This document shows positions 1 through 4,997 of a stretch of 5,202 nucleotides of DNA, in pieces; the stretch's first letter is position 1, and each line of letters opens with the position of its first letter. The DNA comes from an uncultured Clostridia bacterium (GTDB taxonomy: Bacteria; Bacillota; Clostridia; Oscillospirales; Acutalibacteraceae). A model generated the notes under the pieces. The model made no database searches. It was not told the DNA's origin and saw nothing but the letters and a program-made list of their open reading frames with translations. The translations under genes and the position numbers were made by a program. The stretch is from contig CALWVC010000117.1 in assembly GCA_944384865.1 (NCBI GenBank), forward strand, positions 1 through 5,202, in the 5' to 3' direction.

Positions 1-318
1 ATGAGCGGCAGCCCGATTGTTCGGGGGCTGATGCTGCTGTCCGACGGCCAACCGGCCGGCTATTGTCAGCTGTCGTTTACCCACTCTACCGAAGCCGGGG
101 GACTGGTTGTCTGGATCGAGGAAATTTATATCGACGAAGCCTTTCGCGGAAAAGGGCTGGGCACCGAATTATTTTCCTTTTTGGAGCAGGAATACAAAGG
201 GCTTGCCGCCCGCTTTCGATTAGAGATTATGCCCTCCAATACCGGCGCGCGCCGGTTGTATGAACGGCTGGGTTTTTCAGTTTGTGATTATATTCCGATG
301 CTTCGGGAATTAAATTAA
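1..318 (+). CDS. GNAT-family N-acetyltransferase, C-terminal part (5' end outside window)
   Basis: Predicted acyl-CoA-dependent N-acetyltransferase; the acceptor substrate cannot be told from sequence. The 105 visible residues contain the GNAT core: a beta strand with the VVWIEEIYI segment (residues 36-44), then the acetyl-CoA pyrophosphate-binding loop R49-G-K-G-L-G54 (family pattern R/Q-x-x-G-x-G/A), and the late helix with N80 and ARRLYERLGF (83-92), where GNAT enzymes usually end. GNAT domains are normally about 140-170 residues, and the first strand and helices are missing, so the gene almost certainly begins upstream and the ATG at base 1 is probably an internal methionine. No signal peptide or membrane segment is visible, so a cytoplasmic enzyme is expected. 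No hairpin terminator separates it from the next gene. The family call is firm; the specific function is unknown. Confidence 0.88.
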   Translation: MSGSPIVRGLMLLSDGQPAGYCQLSFTHSTEAGGLVVWIEEIYIDEAFRGKGLGTELFSFLEQEYKGLAARFRLEIMPSNTGARRLYERLGFSVCDYIPMLRELN

Positions 319-348
319 CTGTTTGTTTATAATCCATTCATCTCTTTT

Positions 349-357
349 TGATATACT
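349..357 (+). promoter_or_regulatory. Possible extended -10 promoter for the zinc-ribbon protein gene
   Basis: The sequence TGATATACT fits the extended -10 pattern TGnTATAAT with one mismatch. A start point near base 364 would leave a leader of about 27 bases before the GTG at 391. No good -35 is seen at the right distance (bases 329-334 are ATAATC), which extended -10 promoters can tolerate. A perfect TATAAT at 328-333 has no partner either. Read-through from the upstream gene is the alternative. Confidence 0.4.
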
Positions 358-378
358 GTATGCAGAATTTAGCTTAGC

Positions 379-384
379 GAGGTG
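379..384 (+). promoter_or_regulatory. Ribosome binding site that selects the GTG start at 391
   Basis: GAGGTG lies six bases before GTG 391. The same reading frame has another GTG at 382, but that codon sits inside the Shine-Dalgarno sequence and has no site of its own, so 391 is the better start. Confidence 0.6.
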
Positions 385-390
385 ACAAAG

Positions 391-798
391 GTGCAATCCT
401 TTTTTTATAAGCTGCGTCAATGGATGTACGGCCGGTATGGTGTAGATCAGCTATCTGTAGCGATTGTAATTTTCTCGATGGCAGTTTCGTTTATCCTGCT
501 GTTTTTCCGGGTGTCTTATATTGTGCGGCTTATCCCTACGCTTCTAATTATTCTGGCTTTTTTCAGAATCCTGTCGCGCAATATTGAAAAACGCCGCAGG
601 GAAAATCAACGCTTTATGCAGTTTTTTAATCGTTCAAAAACAGAATATTATACGGTAAAAACACAAGTGCAGGATCGCAAATATTTTAAATATTTTAAAT
701 GCCCTAACTGCAAAGCCAAATTGCGGGTTCCAAAAGGGAAGGGCAGGTTAAATATTACCTGTCCAAAATGCCGGGCCACGTTTCATGGGAAAACCTGA
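391..798 (+). CDS. Conserved two-TM membrane protein with C-terminal zinc ribbon, function unknown
   Basis: A 135-residue protein with three parts. It has a short basic N-terminus with the segment MYGRYGVDQL (residues 12-21), two hydrophobic helices (about 18-39 and 43-61), and a strongly basic linker. The C-terminus is a zinc ribbon with C104-P-N-C107 and C124-P-K-C127. The four cysteines are spaced as in zinc-binding ribbons, so a folded metal-binding knob on the cytoplasmic side is expected from the positive-inside rule. I recognise this architecture from uncharacterised proteins annotated in many Clostridia, but know of no assigned role and give none. The GTG start at 391 is preferred over GTG 382 because of the Shine-Dalgarno position. 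The gene is followed by a clear terminator, so it ends its transcription unit. The coding call is strong; function is unknown. Confidence 0.85.
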   Translation: MQSFFYKLRQWMYGRYGVDQLSVAIVIFSMAVSFILLFFRVSYIVRLIPTLLIILAFFRILSRNIEKRRRENQRFMQFFNRSKTEYYTVKTQVQDRKYFKYFKCPNCKAKLRVPKGKGRLNITCPKCRATFHGKT

Positions 799-808
799 TC
801 TGTAATCG

Positions 809-850
809 TAAACGCCTGAAAAGCAAGTGATTGCTTTCCAGGCGTTTATT
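809..850 (+). terminator. Long-stem intrinsic terminator after the zinc-ribbon gene
   Basis: Bases 809-818 (TAAACGCCTG) pair with 839-848, and 820-826 pair with 831-837, separated by one A-C mismatch. This gives 17 Watson-Crick pairs closed by the loop GTGA (827-830). The 3' arm runs into TTTATTCTGTTT, which is U-rich but interrupted. It starts 10 bases after the stop codon, where a terminator for the zinc-ribbon gene is expected. Confidence 0.8.
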
Positions 851-857
851 CTGTTTC

Positions 858-875
858 AAAAACAACCGCCGGTTG
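858..875 (-). terminator. Possible minus-strand terminator
   Basis: Read on the minus strand, CAACC-GGC-GGTTG (875-863) forms a 5-bp stem with a 3-base loop, followed directly by TTTTT (862-858). The stem is short, so efficiency is doubtful. No better terminator is visible after the M24 peptidase, so this could be where minus-strand transcripts end. Confidence 0.4.
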
Positions 876-1134
876 AAGGTTATTGAAAATCAATACAATT
901 GGCAGATCTTTTCGAGCGCTTTTTAGTAGTATCGTTTGTATTTTGCTCCTATAGAGGTTCTTCAAATCTCTGAATTAGCCGGAATTTTTAACTATTTGTT
1001 TGTGCTTTTTGGCAGATTATCGAAAGAGAACTCCCGGATTCCGGACTCAACTGAACCTAATACTCTCTATGGTTGAATATGCTCCAAATCGTAACTCTAC
1101 ATCATAAGCAACATCAAAAAATTCGCCCGGTATT

Positions 1135-1230
1135 TCATTTTGTTTGTTTCAGCAAATTCCAAAGCACGGCGAAAGGGAGAAGTAGGATCCATACGATAGC
1201 GAAAAAACATCCACTCTTTCTATTCTTCAC
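1135..1230 (-). CDS. Candidate 31-residue single-span membrane peptide
   Basis: A GTG-started frame on the minus strand encodes a basic N-terminus (KNRK), a hydrophobic stretch at about residues 8-27 (CFFAIVWILLLPFAVLWNLL) and a basic tail ending KQTK, the layout of a one-helix membrane peptide. AAAGGAG (1247-1241) lies ten bases upstream of the GTG, and a TATAAT (1262-1257) lies just before that. GGAG of the ribosome site can pair with CTCC (1236-1233), which would partly mask it. Small hydrophobic peptides of this shape include type I toxins and small regulators of membrane proteins, but I do not recognise a family and no antisense RNA is demonstrated. Other frames overlap this stretch, so it could be a chance ORF. 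Confidence 0.35.
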   Translation of the reverse strand: MKNRKSGCFFAIVWILLLPFAVLWNLLKQTK

Positions 1231-1256
1231 TTGGAGATTTCTCCTTTCGTTTTATA

Positions 1257-1262
1257 ATTATA
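1257..1262 (-). promoter_or_regulatory. Possible -10 element close to the small membrane ORF
   Basis: A perfect TATAAT on the minus strand. A start near base 1250 would give a leader of only about 20 bases containing the ribosome site. No convincing -35 is found 16-18 bases upstream (CTGCTT at the 17-base distance), and the surrounding DNA is AT-rich, so the match may be fortuitous. Confidence 0.25.
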
Positions 1263-1312
1263 ATGGAAAATGATATGTAAAGCAGCCTCACATTAAATTT
1301 TATGCGGATTCT

Positions 1313-1342
1313 TTTATAAGATTATATCTAAGACTATATCAA
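1313..1342 (-). promoter_or_regulatory. Possible sigma-A promoter driving minus-strand transcription in the gap
   Basis: On the minus strand, TTGATA (1342-1337) and TATAAA (1318-1313) are separated by 18 bases, each one mismatch from consensus. Transcription from about 1306 would give a leader of roughly 75 bases before the GTG at 1230. The spacer contains most of an imperfect direct repeat, GATTATATC (1320-1328) and GACTATATC (1332-1340, plus strand), with a 12-base period. The AT-rich setting raises the chance of a random match. Confidence 0.35.
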
Positions 1343-1390
1343 CCTTTTAGATGTATTCAATTTCATTTAATCTGACGGGTTCAGTCGATC

Positions 1391-2452
1391 TTATTTTAAA
1401 ATAAGAAGTTCTTTCGGACTGTGCGTCAGATTCTCGCAGCCATCTGCGGTAACCGCAACAAAATCTTCAATTCGCACGCCAAACTGCCCTTTCAAATAAA
1501 TGCCCGGTTCCACGGTTACCACCATACCCGGCTGCAAAAGCGTTTCGCATCCGGCAGCCAACCGCGGTTCTTCATGGATATACAACCCAACGCCGTGACC
1601 AGTAGCATGCCCAAAGCAACCCTGATAACCTGCGGCATCAATCACTTCCCGTGCAGCAGCGTCCACCTGGCTGCAGCATATACCGGCACGAATCACAGCC
1701 AGTGCGTTGCACTGCGCCTGCAAGACCGTTTCATACACGCGCCGCATCGCTTCATCAGCAAAGCCGATGGCGACAGTGCGGGTCATATCCGAGCAATAGC
1801 CGTTATACTTACATCCGATATCCAGTGTCAGAAATTCGCCCGGTTGCACCGGTTTATCAGTTGGCACGCCATGCGGCAGCGCAGAATTTTTACCGGATAC
1901 GGCGATCAAATCAAAGGATACTTCCTGCGCGCCGTGAGACCGCATATACATTTCGATTTCCAACGCGATTTGTTTTTCGGTTTTTCCGGGCTTGATATAG
2001 TCGAGAATATGTGTAAATGCATCGTCGGTAATCTTTTGCGCCTGCCGGATCAGTTCAAGTTCCTCTGGCTGCTTGATCATACGAAGAACAGACAGCGTTT
2101 CAGAAAGTAAATTTTCCGGCCGCACCATACAGATTTTCTCAAAAAACGCCAAAGCCGAAATGGTTTGATAATCGTTTTCAACATAAATCTGATGAATATC
2201 ATTCTGGCGCAGAATATTTCCGATATCTTCAGACAATTTTTTCTGTAAAACAACATTGATCCCGGTATCTTCCAGATCGATTTCCGCCTTTTCGATATAT
2301 CGAAAATCTGTTATAAACCAGGCCGCATTTTTACACAAAATCAAAACACCCGTATCTATATCCGAACCGGTAAGATACCGCAGATTTTGAGGATTTTGAA
2401 CTACAAACGCACCATCGGGCAAACGCGCCGTTAAACAATCTATATTCTTCAC
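1391..2452 (-). CDS. M24B-family Xaa-Pro peptidase (aminopeptidase P / prolidase-like)
   Basis: A 353-residue metallopeptidase that should remove or split N-terminal residues joined to proline in peptides, in the cytoplasm. The N-terminal creatinase-like domain includes PQNLRYLTG (21-29). The C-terminal pita-bread domain has all five expected ligands of the two-metal centre: D211 (LDIG), D222 (SDMTR), H286 (GHATGHGVGL), E315 (VEPGIY) and E329 (GVRIED). The usual substrate-side histidines are also present, H194 (LPHG) and H293 (IHEEP). Length matches the short Firmicutes members. It begins with GTG five bases after the ECF S-component stop. The nearest Shine-Dalgarno-like GAAGGG is about 15 bases away, so translation may depend on coupling to the upstream gene. 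No strong terminator follows. Aminopeptidase P versus dipeptidase specificity cannot be fixed from sequence. Confidence 0.95.
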   Translation of the reverse strand: MKNIDCLTARLPDGAFVVQNPQNLRYLTGSDIDTGVLILCKNAAWFITDFRYIEKAEIDLEDTGINVVLQKKLSEDIGNILRQNDIHQIYVENDYQTISALAFFEKICMVRPENLLSETLSVLRMIKQPEELELIRQAQKITDDAFTHILDYIKPGKTEKQIALEIEMYMRSHGAQEVSFDLIAVSGKNSALPHGVPTDKPVQPGEFLTLDIGCKYNGYCSDMTRTVAIGFADEAMRRVYETVLQAQCNALAVIRAGICCSQVDAAAREVIDAAGYQGCFGHATGHGVGLYIHEEPRLAAGCETLLQPGMVVTVEPGIYLKGQFGVRIEDFVAVTADGCENLTHSPKELLILK

Positions 2453-2457
2453 TTAAA

Positions 2458-3069
2458 TCAGACTTTTCCCTTCTTGACCTTTGAGATAACATGAAAAATT
2501 GCAGGCGAAAAGATAATGTTGATAATCAATTCGGCGATAAAATTCTTCCCGGCCAATATAAATAATACAAAAAAGATCAACGTCTGTCCACTGCCGACAA
2601 AGCCGCATGCGGTGATTGCGTCGCTCAAAACCGTTAAAGCACCCAATACGAATATTCCGGTATTGATGACCGGCGCCGAAACAGCGGCGACAACAACGCC
2701 GGCATTCCGGCTTTTTTTCGCAATCAGACGGTAAATATACGCCGAACCCCAGCCTGCAGCCGTCGCCTTCACAATGCACAGTAAAACCGTCCAGATCGCA
2801 GTGGCGGAATTCAGGCTCAAAAGTGCGGCCGTAAAAGGATCCAGCCCTGAAACGCCCCCAATAACAGTAACAAGCCCGAACGTAAAACCCAATATGGCGC
2901 CGCCGGTCGGGCCAGTCAGAATCCCGCCGATCACAATGGGAATCAGAACAAAGCTGAGCGAAACGCCAAACAGGCTGATCGGAACGGTCGTTCCGATCAA
3001 TTGAACAACAAATACGATTGCAACAAATATCGCAATCAAAACCGTTTTGTACACTTTCTTTTCATTCAT
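2458..3069 (-). CDS. ECF transporter S component, possibly for pantothenate
   Basis: A 203-residue, very hydrophobic protein with about six predicted membrane helices (roughly 8-28, 33-51, 54-72, 90-115, 122-148 and 162-195). It resembles the S (substrate-binding) subunits of energy-coupling factor vitamin transporters. These use shared EcfA/EcfA' ATPases and EcfT encoded elsewhere, none of which is in this window. Family-like segments are LIPIVIGGILTGPTGGAILG (42-61) and the late KNFIAELIINIIFSPAI (175-191). The ATG at 3069 is well supported by AGGAGG eight bases upstream. It lies 101 bases downstream of coaX on the same strand and five bases before the peptidase gene. Proximity to pantothenate kinase suggests pantothenate uptake (PanT-like), but that is inference from context; other vitamins or precursors are possible. 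Confidence 0.85.
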   Translation of the reverse strand: MNEKKVYKTVLIAIFVAIVFVVQLIGTTVPISLFGVSLSFVLIPIVIGGILTGPTGGAILGFTFGLVTVIGGVSGLDPFTAALLSLNSATAIWTVLLCIVKATAAGWGSAYIYRLIAKKSRNAGVVVAAVSAPVINTGIFVLGALTVLSDAITACGFVGSGQTLIFFVLFILAGKNFIAELIINIIFSPAIFHVISKVKKGKV

Positions 3070-3120
3070 GGTAAACTACCTCCTGCTGCTGTTCCTTACG
3101 GATATAGCGCAATATATTTT

Positions 3121-3150
3121 ATTTTAGCCGATTTTTCGGCATAAAACCAA
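3121..3150 (-). promoter_or_regulatory. Possible promoter with embedded inverted repeat upstream of the ECF S component
   Basis: On the minus strand, TTGGTT (3150-3145) and TAAAAT (3126-3121) are 18 bases apart; the -10 has one mismatch and the -35 is weak. The spacer is largely occupied by an inverted repeat, GCCGA-TTTT-TCGGC (3127-3140), extendable to TTTTA/TAAAA with one extra base. No T-run follows on either strand, so it does not look like a terminator; an operator is a possible reading. Read-through from coaX is also likely. Confidence 0.3.
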
Positions 3151-3170
3151 GATATGAAAATATTCAATAT

Positions 3171-3935
3171 TCAGTTGTTTTTTTCATAGACGATCTTCAG
3201 CCCCTGTAACAGCAGATGATCGTTAAAGATAATCTTTCGCTGGCAGTGCCGAATGATTTCGGGGCATAAGCCGCCGGTTGCCACCAGCGACGCGGTAGCG
3301 CCGAGCTGCGCTTCAATACGCGCGGTCAGACCGTCCAGCATTGCGGCGCATCCTAACACCAGACCTGATTTCATTGCGTCAATGGTGTTCGAACCGATTA
3401 CATCAACCGGCGCCTCAATGCTGATCTGCGGCAATTGAGAGGTCCGCGAGGTCAACGCTTCCAGCGAAATACCGACGCCGGCAGAAATCGTGCCGCCCAG
3501 ATAATTACCGTTTTGATCAATCACGGCAATCGTAGTCGCTGTTCCCAGATCAAATATAATACAGGGCAGGGGATATTGCTCAATCGCGGCAACGGCGCCG
3601 ACCGCAAGATCTGCGCCAAGTTGCGCCGGATTATCAATCTTAATGTTCAAGCCGGTTTTAACGCCGGGGCCCACAACCAAAGGCGGTTTTCCGATAATAT
3701 GCGTGATTGCCTTTTTCAGCGCGTTGCCCAAAACCGGAACCACCGAACTGATGGCACAGCCATCCAGATCTTCCGGCGACACATGGTACAGCCGTAAAAT
3801 ATCCAGCAGTTCTACCGCATACTGATCTTTGGTTTTATGGGTGTCTGTCGCTATACGGGCGACAACTGAAAGCCGGTCTGCATCATATACACCCAGTGTG
3901 ATATTAGAGTTGCCAATATCGATAACCAGCAGCAT
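3171..3935 (-). CDS. coaX: Type III pantothenate kinase
   Basis: Phosphorylates pantothenate with ATP to 4'-phosphopantothenate, the first step of coenzyme A synthesis, in the cytoplasm. The 254 residues match the usual CoaX length of about 255. Motifs are in order: the N-terminal phosphate loop D6-I-G-N-S-N11; GPGVKTGLNI (89-98); GAD (107-109), whose aspartate is the catalytic base in the family; D129-L-G-T-A-T-T135 for ATP phosphate binding; the GGTISAGVGIS segment (147-157) with TSQLP (165-169); and T220-G-G222 near the C-terminus. The residue after GAD is leucine, where many characterised enzymes have arginine. The ATG start has AGGCAGGT upstream and a good sigma-A promoter. Type III enzymes differ from CoaA in being insensitive to CoA feedback and needing a monovalent cation. 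The ECF S component follows and may supply substrate. Confidence 0.97.
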   Translation of the reverse strand: MLLVIDIGNSNITLGVYDADRLSVVARIATDTHKTKDQYAVELLDILRLYHVSPEDLDGCAISSVVPVLGNALKKAITHIIGKPPLVVGPGVKTGLNIKIDNPAQLGADLAVGAVAAIEQYPLPCIIFDLGTATTIAVIDQNGNYLGGTISAGVGISLEALTSRTSQLPQISIEAPVDVIGSNTIDAMKSGLVLGCAAMLDGLTARIEAQLGATASLVATGGLCPEIIRHCQRKIIFNDHLLLQGLKIVYEKNN

Positions 3936-3971
3936 AAACTACATACCTGCCTTTTATTAAGATTTATTTAT

Positions 3972-4000
3972 ATTATACATGCGTTGGCTTGATTTGTAAA
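3972..4000 (-). promoter_or_regulatory. Sigma-A promoter of coaX
   Basis: On the minus strand, TTTACA (4000-3995, one mismatch from TTGACA) and a perfect TATAAT (3977-3972) are separated by exactly 17 bases. A start near 3965 gives a leader of about 30 bases to the coaX ATG, too short for a riboswitch. It is the best promoter in the window and indicates that coaX begins a transcription unit rather than depending on the upstream deacetylase gene. Confidence 0.75.
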
Positions 4001-4013
4001 TAGATTTGTAAAT
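3991..4013. repeat. 11-bp direct repeat overlapping the coaX -35 element
   Basis: GATTTGTAAAT occurs at 3991-4001 and again at 4003-4013, a 12-base period with one base between copies. The first copy contains the -35 hexamer and the second lies immediately upstream of it. The second copy also runs into GTAAA-T-TTTAC (4008-4018), a short inverted repeat. The position suits a regulator binding two sites on nearly the same helix face, but the sequence is AT-rich and no known operator is recognised. Confidence 0.5.
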
Positions 4014-4062
4014 TTTACGATTGCAATAACGCCGAAAAAATGGTATTCTATTATAAGGTTTA

Positions 4063-4923
4063 TCAGGCGTCTTTCATATCTCGGAAAATCTGTTCGGCGG
4101 TGATATTGTGCGCGCGGTTAAACCGGTTCAGATGATACAATTCTTCGGGGTCTCCGGTTAAAACATTGACGCGTTCCCAACAGCAAAATACCGCCTGGAA
4201 TCCGATTTTTTTTAAAATCGGCAACGCCTGTCTGGAGATTTTTCCAAATGGGTAAGCAAAGGCAGTGGGACGGGTTCCCACTTCTGTTTCGATGCGCTCC
4301 TGCGCTTTGGACAGGTCTTGTGTTATTACCTGCTCATATGCGCTGAGAGATTCGCCGGACTTTTTCTGAATACCGTTTCGCCCTGCGTTTTTGTGCAGAT
4401 CATAAGTATGGTTTTGTACTTCGATCAGACCGCTTTGCTGCATGGTTTTCAGTTCTTCCCAGGTCATATGCGCATAATTTACGCTATGATCATCACTCTG
4501 AGAATAAACATCCGCCTGTTTGCCAATCACATTGACTACCGCTTTCATATTGTATTTTTGCAATAGCGGGAAAGCATAGGTATAAACGCTCTGATATCCG
4601 TCGTCAAAAGTAATCATAACCGGTTTATCGGGAAGCGCCCGACCGTGTTGGACAAAATCAATTAAATCCCGCACCAAGACGGTGGTATATCCTTTTTTCG
4701 TCAGATATTCCAAATCAGCTTCAAACTCTTGCGGGCTAATGGTATATTTATTAAGTTTATTTTTTTGCTGTAACAGATGATGATACATCAAGACAGGCAG
4801 GCGTACATGTTCCGGTTCGGATTCTGATTGTACGGCGAAAAAGACGGGCATGCCGGCAAACAGGATCGCGCCGCAGAGAACAAAGAGCAGATAACGGTAA
4901 AAATGTTTAAAATGAATGATCAT
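4063..4923 (-). CDS. Membrane-anchored polysaccharide deacetylase (NodB/CE4 family)
   Basis: Predicted extracytoplasmic, metal-dependent enzyme removing N- or O-acetyl groups from a surface or cell-wall polysaccharide; the substrate is not known. The 286 residues start with a short basic stretch and one hydrophobic helix (about 11-31) that acts as an anchor or signal. This is followed by LPVLMYHHL (42-50), typical of the PgaB/IcaB-like branch. NodB motifs are present: TFDDG (105-109) with D107 and D108, the metal-binding H172-T-Y-D-L-H177, and R218 with YPFG (224-227). A late HLNRFNR segment (264-270) fits the branch. An in-frame ATG at 4962 would add 13 residues but lacks a ribosome site, so ATG 4923 with GGGAGG upstream is chosen. 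It is divergent from a FemAB-like gene, which supports an envelope role. No terminator hairpin follows the stop. Confidence 0.92.
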   Translation of the reverse strand: MIIHFKHFYRYLLFVLCGAILFAGMPVFFAVQSESEPEHVRLPVLMYHHLLQQKNKLNKYTISPQEFEADLEYLTKKGYTTVLVRDLIDFVQHGRALPDKPVMITFDDGYQSVYTYAFPLLQKYNMKAVVNVIGKQADVYSQSDDHSVNYAHMTWEELKTMQQSGLIEVQNHTYDLHKNAGRNGIQKKSGESLSAYEQVITQDLSKAQERIETEVGTRPTAFAYPFGKISRQALPILKKIGFQAVFCCWERVNVLTGDPEELYHLNRFNRAHNITAEQIFRDMKDA

Positions 4924-4934
4924 GGTTGTCGCAG

Positions 4935-4940
4935 CCTCCC
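4935..4940 (-). promoter_or_regulatory. Ribosome binding site that decides the deacetylase start
   Basis: GGGAGG on the minus strand precedes the ATG at 4923 by 11 bases, slightly long but the only purine-rich site present. It lies inside the reading frame of the longer alternative start at 4962, which has no such site. The GGAGG core can sit in the 5-base loop of a small GCAG/CTGC hairpin (4931-4943), leaving it exposed. Confidence 0.6.
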
Positions 4941-4997
4941 TGCTTTTATGTGTATGTTTCATATAGAAAAATCATGTAACGAAAGGTTTTGAACATT

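Larger units (their letters stand above)
849..1390. other. Large AT-rich intergenic region without a confident gene
   Basis: This gap of about 540 bases lies between the plus-strand terminator and the 3' end of the minus-strand M24 peptidase gene. On the plus strand the longest frame (1073-1273, TTG start) has no ribosome site and an unconvincing composition. On the minus strand there is a 31-residue membrane ORF with a ribosome site (1135-1230), two possible promoters and a short hairpin followed by five T (858-875). Two other minus-strand frames (1097-1210 and 1047-1148) read like protein and would join if one T were added to the run at 1116-1121. A further open minus-strand stretch near 850-980 lacks a start. 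The contents could be a small gene, a small RNA or decayed coding sequence; sequence alone does not decide. Confidence 0.6.

Noticed and set aside
899..1017. Nine-base direct repeat TTGGCAGAT at 899-907 and 1009-1017.
   Set aside because: Length and spacing are within what chance gives in a gap of this size; no flanking structure.
1073..1273. Plus-strand 66-codon frame with TTG start in the large gap.
   Set aside because: No Shine-Dalgarno sequence, no domain, and it lies opposite a minus-strand ORF that has better start signals.
1050..1385. Eight-base inverted repeat ACTGAACC / GGTTCAGT bracketing much of the gap, considered as mobile element ends.
   Set aside because: Too short to be significant, with no transposase motif between and no target-site duplication seen.
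1378..1393. Small CTGA/TCAG hairpin just after the peptidase stop considered as a terminator.
   Set aside because: Only four base pairs and no T-run follows on the minus strand.
1421..2110. Plus-strand open frame of 229 codons opposite the M24 peptidase gene.
   Set aside because: Antisense shadow: the minus-strand frame has all catalytic motifs, while this one has no recognisable domain and a composition typical of reverse reading.
2453..2779. Minus-strand 108-codon frame overlapping the S-component gene.
   Set aside because: Out-of-frame shadow of the S component, rich in Cys/Arg/Gly, with no membrane helices or start signal.
3435..3797. Plus-strand frame of 120 codons opposite coaX.
   Set aside because: Shadow of a clear coaX frame; no ribosome site or domain.
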